NCBI GenBank assembly: GCA_035610365.1 | Contig: CM069436.1 | Span: 60,775,505-60,839,504, forward strand | DNA length: 64,000 bases | Direction: 5' to 3' | From: Aquatica leii | Taxonomy: Eukaryota; Arthropoda; Insecta; Coleoptera; Lampyridae | Shown here: positions 1 through 11,574 of the stretch, piece after piece | How positions within the stretch are numbered: the first letter of the stretch is position 1 | Layout of the letters: each line of letters starts with the position of its first letter | The notes under the pieces: model-generated | Seen by the model: only the letters and a program-made list of their open reading frames with translations | Database searches by the model: none | What the model was told of the DNA's origin: nothing | Position numbers and translations under genes: made by a program

Positions 1-2115
1 AATGACGATTTCAACCGTAACAGCAAAGGCGTACGTAATGAAAATTACCGTAACAGATTCCCCCCCAGCAAGATAAAAGCGTGGAGCGAGAATAACGAGA
101 ACAAAGCTAAAATGAAGACAGAAATTTAGGCATACGCCAAGGACAAAACCCTAAAATCCAAAACCAACCCCAAAACACAATAACGCCCAACCCCAGAAGA
201 AACGTAGATGAAAGAGATTTTCTCGGTTTACTAAGCATCACCAACCAGATGTGTCCAAAAGTCGCATGAAGCGGAATGATACTTCAAAGAACCAGAAACT
301 CAACGAACAGAATAGAAGTATCAGCACAGGTACTCGTTGGAAGTCGACAACAGTCGTTACGCTAAAAAGCCAGAAAGCAACGCAGTCCCACAGACCTCAC
401 TGATCGACAACACTAAAGCAACCCCAGAGAAAAAGAAGAATGATAGGAAAGAAAGAATACAAATCTAACCCCAAATATAAGTCCCCAAAGCTAACTAAGC
501 TAAAGAAGTAAAAAGGAAAAAAAGTATCTAGATGTTGAATGGGGATACGCGGATTTAGAAGAAAAGTCAAAAAGAAAACTACTGCAGTTGTGCTCCAAAA
601 AGTCGTCAACAGACGATATGAGATTCTTCCACCAAAAAAACCCAAACAGATCCTAAAGATCTAAGCAAAGAAAACCAACGAAGAAATCTCAAGCAAAACA
701 AGATTCTGATTAAAAGTCGACATAAGTCGGACTACCAAAAAGGCAGAGAAAAGAATCAGTAATCCAAGAGTCACACCAACAAAGTTACCAACAGCTAAAC
801 ACTAAATAAGTGCCAATCCAAAAGCAATCCAAACCGCGAAACCCAAAACAAAACCAAAAGAAAGAAAGAAAAAGAAGTAAGAACCAATAAAGAAGAGAAA
901 GCTTCACTTGCCAATTGAACGTCGTGAGTCAGTGCCTGTTGTGTTGGAATGTCACCTGGAACTTAAATGCCGAAGAACGGATTAGAATATTCCAAGAGCA
1001 AAAGAAACCCAAAGGAGAGAAATATCCTAACAGTGACTAACAACATCAAAAATGCCGACTAAGCGGAAGTACAGAGTACCAGAAGCGACGTTGCAGTCTA
1101 TCCCAAGCTTCAAACCAAAAACAACAAAACAAAAACCCACTAAATCCAATACAGCAAGAAAAGTAACTGAGAAAGAAAAGCAAAAAAAGAAACACAGTTG
1201 TGGTGAACACTAAAGAAAAAAGTTACTAAAAAGAAAAAGAAAGAAAGTGTTCAACCAACAAACTAAGATAAAAGAAAAAAACAAAAGAGACAAGAAAGAT
1301 AAGACTAGGTATTTCTATGTCCAAATAACCACCCAAGAGGTGAACCATAAGAAGATCAAAAGAAAAAAAAGAATTGATGTCACATAGAAAATCCCTAAGC
1401 CTAAGAAGAGAAAGAAAAAAAAATGAGAAATAAGAAAGATAAGAGATAGAGAAAGACGGAGAAAGATAAGGCTTGATGTTAATGCCTGATTCATTCTTCA
1501 CCCCGTAGAAGAATGAAAAGAGAGACCACCCTACGGTGCCCAACCAACCGCCCTAAAATCCCTTGAAACCCCAACCCTTGAATACAAATCCAACCCTGAC
1601 TATAAACCCCTAGGAAGCCCCTCAGGAAAAGGACTAAGGTATTATAGGAAAAAGGAAAAGGAACGGTACCCATAACCCCGAGACTAGGAAACACCCTAGG
1701 AATCCTATCGCAGACTAAGGTTTCCTCGTTGGAGTGCCGGACGATTGTGTGGCGTCGAAGTCTTAATCCCACCTCAAGCCCTCGCGACAGATGTTAAAGC
1801 GCGTCGTTGGGCCCCCCAACGTTAGTCCACACAAGCGCACGTCACCGCAACCAGTACTCGCTTGCCCACAATAGTCTTCCTCCCACCCCGGATGGATTCT
1901 GATCCGCGACCGGAGGGAACAAGACCCAGGAAATCCCCCCACCCTGAAAGTAGATAAAGGAAGAAAGAAATGAAGCATCCCATAATTTTGCCCAAAAATC
2001 CAAATATAAAGGACTACAGCCCGCAATTGCGTGACTGTAGCCGGAAGCGGTGCCTGCTGTACAACCACAACATCCTGAATCTAATTTTACGTCGAAAACA
2101 CATAGGCGTACCTAA
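1..2115. repeat. A-rich, T-poor block bounded by a direct repeat
   Basis: The + strand here is strikingly rich in A, with G and C but little T, over about 2 kb, unlike the balanced AT-rich sequence elsewhere. No reading frame is convincing on either strand. The first ~52 bases recur almost exactly at 2116-2167, and that motif is itself a diverged double of a ~30-base unit (GGCGTACNTAATGA... CCGTAAC). The block therefore sits between, or is one unit of, direct repeats. Strong strand asymmetry is common in retroelement bodies, so this may be a fossil retroelement segment, but I cannot name a family. Confidence 0.45.
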
Positions 2116-2167
2116 TGACGATTTCAACCGTAACAGCAAAGGCGTACGTAATGAAAATTACCGTAAC
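2116..2167 (+). repeat. Second copy of the ~52-bp direct repeat found at position 1
   Basis: This matches positions 1-52 nearly base for base and immediately precedes the start of a mariner-type transposase remnant. It contains two diverged copies of a shorter unit ending in CCGTAAC. It may be a 5' subterminal repeat of that transposon. Confidence 0.7.
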
Positions 2168-2208
2168 AAAGTTCGTTATGTTTGGACCATAGTTTTAGTC
2201 GACAACAT

Positions 2209-2730
2209 GGAGTGGTCCGTGCAACAGCGCATTTTTTGTGTGACGATCTTTCTTAAGAACGCCCGGTCGAGTTGGAGGAGATGGAGTTGGAAGACGTCTG
2301 GTTTCAGCAGGATAGGGCCGCAGTCCATAGAGCAAGGATTTCCTTGAACTTGTTGTCAGGATGATTCCCTGAGCGCTTCATCTCCTCCTCCTTAGAGGAG
2401 GTTTAAACTGGCCAGCACCCTTTCCCGATTTGTCACCATGTGAGGATACTTAACATTCTTTGTTTATAATGACCGTCCCAGAATCATGGAAGCGTTCAAG
2501 AACAACATTCGTGTCAAAATCGCCGTAATTCCGGTACCAATGCTCGAAAGAGTACACGAAAACTTCAGGAAAATGATTATTTAGTGTGTGGACTCTCAGG
2601 GACGTCATTTGAGTGATACGCTATTTAAAATCATTTAAATTCAAATTTTCCACTGTAAAAAATAAGGAAAAAAGACTGTTTTATTCCAAATCAAAATCCA
2701 TCTCTCTGTGATACTCCACCCTGTATAATA
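2209..2730 (+). pseudogene. Gutted mariner-type (IS630-Tc1-mariner) transposase remnant
   Basis: Starting at ATG 2209 the frame reads MEWSVQQRIFCV, the N-terminal helix-turn-helix start of a common insect mariner-like transposase. It then jumps within ~60 bases to VWFQQDRAAVHRARISL, the catalytic 'WFQQDGATAHTA' region that contains the second Asp of the DDE/D triad. Most of the DNA-binding and N-terminal catalytic part is thus deleted. Downstream, frames are broken, but the C-terminal part (SPCE..., then a segment near 2495-2640 resembling NNIRVKIAAIPVPMLERVHENFRK) can still be followed. A CCACCCTGTATA motif near 2717-2730 looks like the 3' terminal inverted repeat. It is clearly non-functional. 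The matching 5' end was not found. Confidence 0.7.
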
Positions 2731-2739
2731 GAATAAGAA

Positions 2740-4640
2740 TGTTAGTAAATGTTTTGTAATATAAATGTAAGGAGAGGTCTTAAAATAATGTACATTTATA
2801 TGTAGTTCATATTTAAAGCGCCACTTTAACAAGGTCACTGGATTTAACTCCATAAATTTTTTTCTTATGGGGTTATTTAAAATTTAAAGTTTTTGTGAGT
2901 AAGCCAAATAATTTTGATGACCGTAAACAAGTAATACGCCAGGGAATAAGACTTTTCACAAAATAATTACCTGAATTTTAAACGAATTTGTTCTTTTCAT
3001 CATGAACGCACACTATAGCGACCACTAAACACGAAAGAACAAGAGGAGCATATAGGACAATCAGAAACAAATTACGAGCAACATATACATATGACAAACC
3101 ACTATAAAGAAACAATAACTGATGCACATAAGCAAGAACACATGTCAGTAGAACAAATGTGACACAAAATTAAAACAGCAAGGCAAGCATGTGGAACAAG
3201 AAAACTAAATAAATAGAACAGAAGCACATATTGGTGGAATGATGCAATAAAAGAACAAATAAAGGTGAATTAGAAAATTGGAAAGAATACTTAAAAAAAT
3301 AGAATATATGAGTATATCACCCCTATAAACAATATCAAAAAATAAATCTTGGCAAGACTGTGGGGAAAGACAGGCGCACGAAAAACAACAAAAGAATAAT
3401 AACATAACAGTAATTAAAACAAAAGACATAATGAGTAGATGGCAGAAATATTCGAAAAGTTATCAGGAGCATATATAGAAGAAAAAACTCGAACGAAAAT
3501 GAAAAGCACATAAAGAAAAGGAATGAAGATGGCACTACAAAAATGTAAAATGGAAGATCTCCAGAGAATAATAAGATTACAGCTGAAATGTTGGTAAATC
3601 GTTTTATTCTTCACTGTTTCAATACTTTGTTATGCACTTTTATGTTCTTATTTTTCGGGTGCCATTTCCTGTAGACTAACCGACACAATCTACGACCTAC
3701 TAAAACTTTTAAATTTAAGAAATCCGATAATCTTTCACTTAGTAACAAATATAACTTTTATATATAATAAAGACCACGGTCATTAATTAAATTCCAAAAT
3801 AAAAAATAATAATAAATTTTACTTTCACGTCTTGCATTATTCAGCTAGCAATAATATTTCATTCTGACTGTCTTTCATCGTAATCTATAACTAATTTGCT
3901 GGATAATTTATTTTTCACGTAATTAGATATTTTTAGTTAATTGAATTTAATTTGTAGTGAAGGACGGTTGCAATTGCATTTTTCTATTGGAAATTACAAT
4001 TACATATAAGAATTATTGCTTTATTATGTTGAAGTTAATATATTCTTATTTGGAATCAAACGTAATTTGCGTTTAGTGTGGTTTTTTTCTCTATGCAATA
4101 GTTTATTATTATTATTCAAAAACTTGTTATGTAGGCCTACAACAACGAATAATTTAAATAATAAATTAGTAATTAGTTGGCTATTGATGTATCTGAATAA
4201 ATTGTATTCTGTTCAACTTTTCATTAGCCAAAGTTTTTCAAATTCTGGATGTAACTTGTAGGTCTGAAATTTACTATCTAAGCTGCTACTCGTGGTTTGT
4301 GTAACAACCACTCTGTCTTAATTTCTTTATTTAACAAATCTATCATATTCAATACTACAAGACCACAAATAAATCTACGCGGGCTTCCTAGTTCGTCTTT
4401 CAGTTTCTTTCTCGAAGTACACGTTTAAGGATTTACTTACATACCTCTAAACTTAGGTTAGTCGAACTCAAACTCCAGAAAATAGTTTGATAAGAATTAA
4501 TGATTTCAATAACTTGTGAATAAATGTTTTGGATATAGACTGAATTCTTAAAAAGGCGCTTACTACTTCTTTTCGTAAAAGTAATTTGGTGGAGAAAATA
4601 AGTTACTTTAAATTACATTTTTTCTGTAATTTCAGTAACA
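2740..4640. other. Intergenic; A-rich scrap at 3000-3620, otherwise nothing recognised
   Basis: From about 3000 to 3620 the + strand is again A-rich and T-poor, with short fragments in the style of a LINE reverse transcriptase but nothing continuous enough to name. From 3620 to 4640 the sequence is ordinary AT-rich DNA leading into the MePCE acceptor site. An upstream non-coding exon and promoter of MePCE may lie here, but I see no convincing donor or promoter. Confidence 0.4.
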
Positions 4641-4661
4641 CTATATTTTTTGTTGCAGAAC

Positions 4662-6663
4662 ATGTCTCAAACTGAAACTATCCCGGTGGTAGATCCGACT
4701 TCGAAAACAACAAGAACTCAGAGGAGAGATTCGGAGTGCGGAATAAATCAAAAGAAAAAACAAAGGAGTTTAAAAAGCGGAAGGAAACGAGCAAAAAGTT
4801 TTTCGGCTGGAGGTGTATGCAAAGTTAATTACATGCGCCCCATTTTACCTACGAGGTTTTTATTGGGCGGTAACATAAGAGATCCGTTAAATTTAAATAG
4901 TTTACAAGATGAAGAAGTGAATAGAGCGATGAATGCAGTTACACCAAAATCGTCACCGATCCCAACTCCGCCTCAGAAGAAAGGGCAAGTCGAAGTTATA
5001 ATACCGCCTAATATAAACGACCCGTTGAATTTAGTATGTACGGATAATGAAGAATACGAACAACAGCTGTGTTCTCCTTTGAAGAAATGTCGAAAGAAAC
5101 GCGTCCGGAAGAAGAGAACTTCTTCGGGTACTTCAGAGGTTGCGGATGCCGATCACATTGGATGCGTTGAGGCAAAGACTCCAGAAACGAATACGGATTC
5201 TGCTAAAATTCCAGAAGTTACCGAAACTGTTACAAAAATTAGAGATACTAAAGATCTCACGCTCGAATTAAAAAAAGACAAAAACAATAAACGCAAATCG
5301 GAAGAACATCATAAAGACGTTAAGAAATTTAAATATTCCAGTATGGATAAGATCGTCAGTCCTGTAGTACCACAACCTGGAGGGTGGTTTAAACGCGCCA
5401 ATAGTAGGAGGGATTTACTACATCTTAGAGCAGTAAATAGCCGACATCCAAAGAATGACGATGAAAAGATGCCAGTATTTAAAGAACGCAACAAACAGTT
5501 TCAATATGGAAACTATAATCGGTAAGCAAATTTTTGCTTTTGGGCAACCATTACTGAAAAAGTTGGTTCCACAATTATTTAATTCTCTATTCATTTAAAC
5601 TTACTCGAATATTTCTAGGTATTATGGTTACCGAAATCAGCATAGCGAAGTCGATCTACGATTGTTATGTTTTTCTAATCATAAGGACTTATTTGTAGAT
5701 AAAGACATTTTGGATATTGGCTGTAATATAGGTCATATAACGTTATCAATAGCTCGTGATTTTGGTGCAAAAAGTATAGTTGGTGTAGATATAGACAAAA
5801 AGTTAATCGAAATTGCTCGAAAAAATATCAAACATTACGTAAAAAGTTCTGAAACGCCACCACATAATACTGACGAACATGACGAAGTTAAAAGTAGTGA
5901 GTTTTTTCCAATTTCAATGCCTATATTATATGGGCCTCTTGAAATTCCAGGCTTTACGAAAGAAAGTGGCAGTCACAGGTTTCCCAAAAATGTTACCTTT
6001 AAACACGTAAGTAAATATAATTTTTGCTTTCAACGATATTTAACGCTGTCTATTTTTTAGGGTAATTACGTATTGGACGATGACGCTTTATTAAGTTTAG
6101 AACAACCACAATTCGACGTGATTTTATGCTTAAGCATCACTAAATGGATACACTTAAATTGGGGAGACGTCGGAATTAAGCAAGCGTTTAGACGAATGTA
6201 TTCACAACTGCGTCCCGGTGGAAAATTAATTTTGGAACCGCAGAATTGGGCGAGTTACAAATCGAAAAAGAAGTTAACGGTAAATTGTTATAAAATCTCG
6301 GAGACGTTTGTGCATTAACATTATATTTTTTAGGAAAAAATTTATAAGACTTACAATTCCATCCAGTTTTTTCCCGAAAACTTCACGCAATTCCTGCTTT
6401 CGAACGAAGTCGGTTTTGCCAAAAGCGAAATTTTGGGTTTTCCTCAGCACCAAGCGAGGGGTTTTCAACGACCGATTCAAGTTTATACAAAAAGTCACGT
6501 GTTCTCTAGTGAACGTTCCGAAAACTCGAACTATTCAATGAATAAAGAGACCCCGGTTTATGTTCGACCTTATAGTGAACCGTTTTCGGTTTCGAACGCT
6601 ACTCGTGACAAAAAAGGAAATGTGATAATTAGTGAAGAATTAAGTGGAACTTTTTCAAAATAA
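4662..6663 (+). CDS. bin3: 7SK snRNA methylphosphate capping enzyme (MePCE / Bin3 family)
   Basis: This nuclear SAM-dependent methyltransferase adds a methyl cap to the gamma-phosphate of 7SK snRNA and, as known for the family, stabilises the 7SK complex that holds P-TEFb inactive. Coding exons are 4662-5521, 5619-6006, 6061-6279 and 6334-6663. Every junction is GT-AG and phases join cleanly to give 598 aa. The start ATG lies four bases after a TTTTTGTTGCAG acceptor, so a 5' UTR exon lies upstream. Residues 1-285 are basic, low complexity and poorly conserved. The core begins at [15 protein letters not shown] (~287), followed by SAM motif [12 protein letters not shown] (~316-326), VGVDID, then [15 protein letters not shown] and [14 protein letters not shown], all hallmarks of MePCE, and near the end [10 protein letters not shown] ~60-residue Ser-rich tail follows. 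All catalytic landmarks are intact. AATAAA signals lie ~120 bp after the stop. Confidence 0.93.
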
Positions 6664-6781
6664 ACTAATGCGTACCCGTTTTGTTAAGTTTTGTACATTT
6701 TTTTTATACAAAAATTCTTCATGAGCTACCGTAACTTTTTTTTGTAATTGGTTTTTCTTTGCTTTACTGTAGAATATGTAA

Positions 6782-6791
6782 AATAAATAAA
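6782..6791 (+). terminator. Probable polyadenylation signal of MePCE
   Basis: Overlapping AATAAATAAA lies about 120 bases after the MePCE stop codon, a usual distance for an insect 3' UTR. A T-rich stretch follows. This is inference from position and motif only. Confidence 0.55.
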
Positions 6792-6994
6792 TTATTTTAT
6801 TTGATTAGGAAAACAAAAAAACTCGGTTTCATTTTAATTGTTACGGTCATTTCTTCCTTTATTTACAAGAAAAAATATAATGAATTATAATTATTAGACA
6901 GAAGAATACACGTTGTCGGGATTTGAAGTGGCAAAAAGCTTTCATTGCCCAGAATTTCCTACTTACGTAATTTGCGTCCCTGGAAGCTTTTTAC

Positions 6995-7215
6995 CAAATT
7001 GATCGACTGTACAAAAGGTTTGGATTTGATCCTTCTTTTTTTAAGCTTGTATCCGTCTACTCCCGAACATAGGTCTCTTCCGGTCTTTTCCATTATTTCC
7101 TATCGTGCAGTATTTAACCATTGTTTGCCTGCTAATCTCTTCATTTCTAATTTTATCCGAGACTCTAATACCAAGCGCTTCGTTGTTCGTTCCACAGCCT
7201 CTGTGATGTTCTTAA
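6995..7215 (-). pseudogene. Short LINE reverse-transcriptase C-terminal scrap
   Basis: On the minus strand the reading ALGIRVSDKIRNEEISRQT resembles the region after the fingers/palm of insect LINE reverse transcriptases, where 'R.SDKIRNEEIRRRT' is typical. The frame then decays. Only ~70 codons are recognisable, with no poly-A tail or target duplication in sight. It could be another retroelement class; the call rests on one motif. Confidence 0.4.
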
Positions 7216-7594
7216 CCTATTGGCGTAGGCTTTAGCGGGCATATGGTTTCTATGTCGTTTGTATTATAGGAGGTGGCCTGGGTGAGCACATGCCTACCCT
7301 GTTTACTAGGGTACCTATCCAAGTTTGAGAAAGCAATTTTTTAATCAAATCAATTTTATTAAAAAAATTAAATCTAATTATTTTTTAAAATTCCCATTTA
7401 AAATATTATTTTTACGCAAATGAATGTGCTCACTCATAAAATGTTGTGCCCACTCAACTAAAAAAACCTGGCGCCGTTACTGATTGGACACCTATTATGC
7501 ACTGAATTCTTAAATTTATGGGAATTGTATTGTTCTTTAGAATATGCCCTAATTTAGATTTATTAAACGATCCGTTTATAATCAAAGATGTTAG

Positions 7595-8130
7595 GACATT
7601 CCAAATGTAAATCAATTAAACAAATATATAGATCTGATAACAGGTTTAAATCCTAGCATATATAAACACGTTCACAAACGTGCCTGCCAGTGGATACTGG
7701 GGTCCTAGTTACGGAGGCAACCCAGCTATCAGTTGAATAGTCGGAATAAACAAACAAGGTCTAAAAATACACATATATAATAAACGCAATAAAATTTTAA
7801 AAAAAGGTATAAAAATGTAGGATCCATATATCACAAAGCAACCTATCGCGAGTTTAATACATAAAATAGGATATTGTCAAAGTGGCACTATTACACATAA
7901 AATACAATCAGGAAGCAACCGGCGACCTCAATATGTTTGCCCCTCACAGAGTAAGTAAAATATTAGATTACATTTTACAAGGCAATGCATTATAATCGCT
8001 ATAAATAAGTAAATATTCCGATCGAAAGAATGTCTTAACTTAGACCAAATTTTATGTCATCAAATTATAAACGCACAAAAAACATACATTATTAAGCATA
8101 ATTTAGAATTTAAGTCTGAGAATAGCATTA
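7595..8130 (+). repeat. Dispersed repeat, copy 1 (inverted partner at ~14.4-14.9 kb)
   Basis: This matches the reverse complement of roughly 14395-14930 along most of its length. Shared blocks include GGATACTGGGGTCCTAGTTACGG (here 7693-7715) and TACATTTTACAAGGCAATGCAT (7970-7991). The two copies differ by substitutions and indels but stay colinear. No intact frame or terminal repeats were found, so the family is unknown. Confidence 0.7.
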
Positions 8131-8509
8131 ATAACTTGCAGAGAAAATGGATTAATAAATTAAGACAAATTGATTTCAAAACACGACAAAGGTAAGCAAA
8201 TGACAAAAACAAAATGGTAAAGAAGTTTTTAGTAGTTTCTTTTTACAAACAAAGAAACTTCTCCACAAAGCCACTTTCCAGGTTCATAATCTTCAAATTT
8301 AAGCATAGAATGGTTAATTATTACTGAAAAGTCATCGAATTGTCAAATTCGAGACAATTGACCTTTTTCACGCTTGCGTAATAAATGGTGCTGCTTTACT
8401 TACGGTCTACCTTTCAGAAATATTATTTGTTCACAGGGCCGGATTAAGACAGTCATGGGCCCTAGGCTACTTATCATTTGGGGCCGTTTTTTATTCACAC
8501 GTAGGTACC

Positions 8510-8821
8510 CAGGGCCGGATTTAAAGGTCTGGAGGCCTCGAGGCAACAAAGGAGTGGAGGCCCCTTAGCCCCAAATTATTTTCCAAATAAAATGAATTTT
8601 ACTGATTGCCTGATTGGAGTAAACAAATATAGATCAAGTTTGTACAAAGTACCGTAGGTAAAGGTAAAACGCGAAATAAAATATGAAAGGAAAAGTTGTT
8701 TACTGGTGTTTACTAGTCTGAATTTGAAATTTTTTTTTCCGAAGTCTTTATTGTGGGGGCCCCTCTTTTGTGGAGGCCCTGGGGCTGTAGCCCCGCTTGC
8801 CCTCCCCTAAATCCGGCCCTG
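8510..8821. mobile_element. Nested 312-bp hAT MITE
   Basis: The inverted ends are CAGGGCCGGATTTA and TAAATCCGGCCCTG, nearly perfect, with a perfect 8-bp target duplication TAGGTACC on both sides (8502-8509 and 8822-8829). It lies inside the larger hAT element at 8434-11566 and so is younger. Its ends share CAGGGCCGGATT with the host element, which suggests that a related transposase mobilised it. There is no coding capacity. Just inside the ends are GC-rich stretches repeating GGAGGCC. Confidence 0.9.
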
Positions 8822-8945
8822 TAGGTACCTACCAGTATTATATTATCTGCATATCAAAACTATACACATCACATACAAATAAATCTTTTTAATAAACAAA
8901 AAACAATTAGGTATTTATAAAATATAAAATTCAACGTAATAAACA

Positions 8946-9749
8946 CTTAGAAATGAACCTTTCTACATTTCAATAAAGCAAAATCTTCAAGAATATTTTC
9001 AAATTTAATAGATTTTAACAAATCTGATTCTATAGATAAAATTGAAAGATTTACTAGTTTTTCATGAGCCAAAGTACTTCTCATAAAATTTTTTACTCTA
9101 TTGTGGGTTGAAAATGATCTTTCTCCTGCACAATTGGTTGCAGAGGTATACTCAAAAATATTCGCAAGACAACGTCTACATTAGGAAACGTTGCAATTAC
9201 GTTTTCTTTGCGTATTAATTTGAGCATACTTGTAACATCAAAGGAAATATCTTCTACACTGGTTACTGCTTCTATAAAATATTTAAATTGAACACATTCT
9301 TCAGGAAAGCTTTCATCTAAGTCGTTGCAATACATGTTGTTTAAATTTGTTGCTTTTTCAATTATTGATTTTGGTAACATTTCAGTCAGTTTGGATAAAA
9401 ATCCAAAATTCTTTGCAAAACTGTCGTACGCACTTTTCCTTTTAGTCAGTTCATTAGTTATTTTATCAATCACAACGTAAAAAATATTAATTTTCATATT
9501 TCTTAGTCCATCAAAAACAGTTTCATGTTGAGTTGATTCTCCACTTTGAAGTTTGCGAATTTTTATTCGCTTCGTATCACGTCTGTATACGTTGCAGTTT
9601 GTCAATTTGTTCCCTTCTTTTTCATACATTTCAAAGTTGTTTCTTAATTGTTTTACATAAAGTAAAAGAGAATCATACAAACTTACTACATTTAAAACAT
9701 CAATATCCGTAATTTGCAGAGATTTGCTTGTTTTATCAAAATGGTCCAT
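8946..9749 (-). pseudogene. hAT transposase, C-terminal half with hATC dimerisation motif
   Basis: An open frame of 218 codons (9749-9093) reads the central transposase. Near 9160 the conserved sequence continues in another frame as NCAGERSFSTHNRVKNFMRS, the classic hATC dimerisation block, and goes on (LAHEKLVNLSILSIESDLL) to a stop near 8946. A small indel near 9160 therefore breaks the gene. This is a remnant of the element at 8434-11566. Confidence 0.8.
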
Positions 9750-10095
9750 AACTTATTCACTCCAAAAAGCTACCATTATTCCTATTTCTAATTGAGACAT
9801 TTTTTTAAGGAGTCCTGAGTCCTGTTGCTTCCAGTTTTGTCACAGATGATTGTGTAAAGTCGTTTGCTATATGTTGAATGGCATCTTTTATGCAAGTAAA
9901 TCCGCGATAGAGTGCTTTACAACAATCTGCTCTAGCTGACCATCTTGTTCATGACAATCTCTTTACAGATATTGAGTGTTCTTTTAGTAGATATTGGTTC
10001 ATGGTTTGCCATCTACCAGTAGATCCAGAAAAGAAGTTATATATTTGTTCCACAAAGCACCCTTGTTGCTAATATGGCTATAAACTCGTCGCATA

Positions 10096-10840
10096 TTATG
10101 TTGATGATAAATAAGATACATTTCCTTTTCCTGTATTTCCGTGTTTATCGATGTGATCCCGTAAAAAAGGATCAAACTCTGCGATTAGTTCAAGACTACC
10201 TAAAAAATTTCCGTTATTAGAAGCTCGAAAAGTTTCTACAGTTCCCCGAAACGGAAGGCCTCGACTGGATAAAAATTTTATTGCAGCTACAACTCGCTTC
10301 AGTATATTTATCCAATACTGCTTTTCTGATAAATATTGTTGGTGGATTAACTGGTCAATTTTATTTGCAACTTTGGACCTACAGACAAAAATTTTCACAT
10401 TATTTCGATGATCATTAGAAGTTTCATGATCCTTAATTCTGTAAACATTTTTCCAGTCATTAAATCCTTGGACAAATGATGTCTCATGTTTACTAAATAA
10501 TTTACATGGTACACAAAACAAAATTTGTTGATGTTGAATAAACCAGCCAATCCCGCCTGACAACTTCTCCATTGATTAATGTTGCAAAAAATGTATTCTT
10601 TGAAGCAAAACGGCTTCGCAAACCGTAAACGCGCTTAGACTGATAAAAATCTATAGAATTTAGGTTTTGTTTAATCGGATTTTTTAAAATTAAAATTGAT
10701 TATTTTATTTTTAATTACATTTTCATGGTCTGTCCAAGTTGCTGGGTCATTATTAAAATTATACAGATCTTCTGAAATTTTTTCATGACCTAAAATATTA
10801 AGATAATAATAAAAAATTATGTTTTAAAAAAATTCATGAA
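10096..10840 (-). pseudogene. hAT transposase, zinc-finger and N-terminal catalytic part
   Basis: The minus-strand open frame (10572-10096) contains LFCVPCKLF, GFNDWKNVYRIKDHETSNDH and LIAEFDPFLRDHI, typical of the TTF/BED-like zinc finger and catalytic start of ZMYM-type hAT transposases. Upstream, to about 10840, a decayed stretch (HEKISEDLYNFNNDPATW) belongs to the same protein but carries stops and a frame change. A gap of broken sequence (9750-10095) separates it from the C-terminal half. Confidence 0.75.
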
Positions 10841-10942
10841 CTTACAATGAGCCTGTATGTCTTAAGGAAGCGGTTCTTTATGTTCTTCAGGTTCTATTTG
10901 TAAATCTAGTCTATTACAAGGCGCGAAAGGAAATCAACTCAC

Positions 10943-11084
10943 CTGTTGATGTACTTTGCCCGTATTCACTTTTACTAAATAGTTTATCTAGTTTAGGAAT
11001 TTTTTTCAACATTTTTTCAGTCTTTTTTTGTTTGTCTTTGGCAATTTTTCTTTTTTGAGCACCACTTAATTCTTTTCCACTCAT
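10943..11084 (-). pseudogene. First exon of the hAT transposase
   Basis: From ATG 11084 the minus strand encodes MSGKELSGAQKRKIAKDKQK followed by KTEKMLKKIPKLDKLF and ends at a clean donor ACAG|GTGAGT (10943/10942). The lysine-rich 'SGAQKRK' start is the usual N-terminus of ZMYM/TTF-type hAT transposases. The next exon (near 10911-10856) begins with a stop in the expected phase, so the gene is dead. Confidence 0.65.
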
Positions 11085-11574
11085 TTTAATTACACAAACA
11101 CAAAAGCCAACAATAAACCAAAAAATATAATATTTAATAATTAAAGTAAAATTACTAATATGAAATGTACAAAATTTAGGTTGTATTTATGCAAACCGTA
11201 CATTCAATACTGAAAAGCCAACTAAAATGCATTTTACGAAATAATAATAATAATTCAGAGAATTCAATCGAGTCGAGTTAGTCTAAACAAAAACGAATGT
11301 GCGGAGTGTGCCATTAAGATAAATGTATCCGTGTTAAGAAATGTATTTTGTTTTCTTTATTTTTCTAAGTAATGTCGGTAACGTAGCTGTTACTAAAAGG
11401 TAATACGATATCCGAACGTAATATAATATCGACTACAGTTTTTATTTGTGTTAAAGGTAATCGATCATTGACGGGACTTCGTACGTAGGCCTTTGCGGCT
11501 GCGGGCCCCTTAGGCCGCAGGCCCCTAGGCTATAGCCTATGTAGCCTATTGGCTAATACGGCGCTGTTTGTTCA

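Larger units (their letters stand above)
8434..11566 (-). mobile_element. hAT-superfamily DNA transposon with intact ends, decayed gene
   Basis: The ends are CAGGGCCGGATTAAGAC and, on the opposite strand, CAGCGCCGTATTAGCCA. They are flanked by a perfect 8-bp target duplication TTTGTTCA (8426-8433 and 11567-11574), the hAT signature. The element is 3133 bp including a nested MITE at 8510-8821. The transposase runs on the minus strand from 11084 toward 8940 and belongs to the ZMYM/TTF-type zinc-finger hAT group. Subterminal GC-rich stretches (GGGCCCTAGGC at the left, GGCCGCAGGCCCCTAGGC at the right) are shared by both ends. The gene is broken, so the copy is not autonomous. Confidence 0.9.

Noticed and set aside
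1226-2068. Three overlapping minus-strand frames of 93-105 codons near 1.2-2.1 kb
   Set aside because: They are the T-rich, G-rich complement of the A-rich block: hydrophobic low-complexity translations with no domain.
3205-3614. Minus-strand hydrophobic frames at 3.2-3.6 kb, like small membrane proteins
   Set aside because: Composition artefact of an A-rich opposite strand; overlapping in several frames with no start context or conservation.
7260-7486. Possible hAT MITE ending CCTGGCGCCGTTACTG
   Set aside because: Only the right end looks like a hAT terminus. No matching left end or 8-bp duplication was found.
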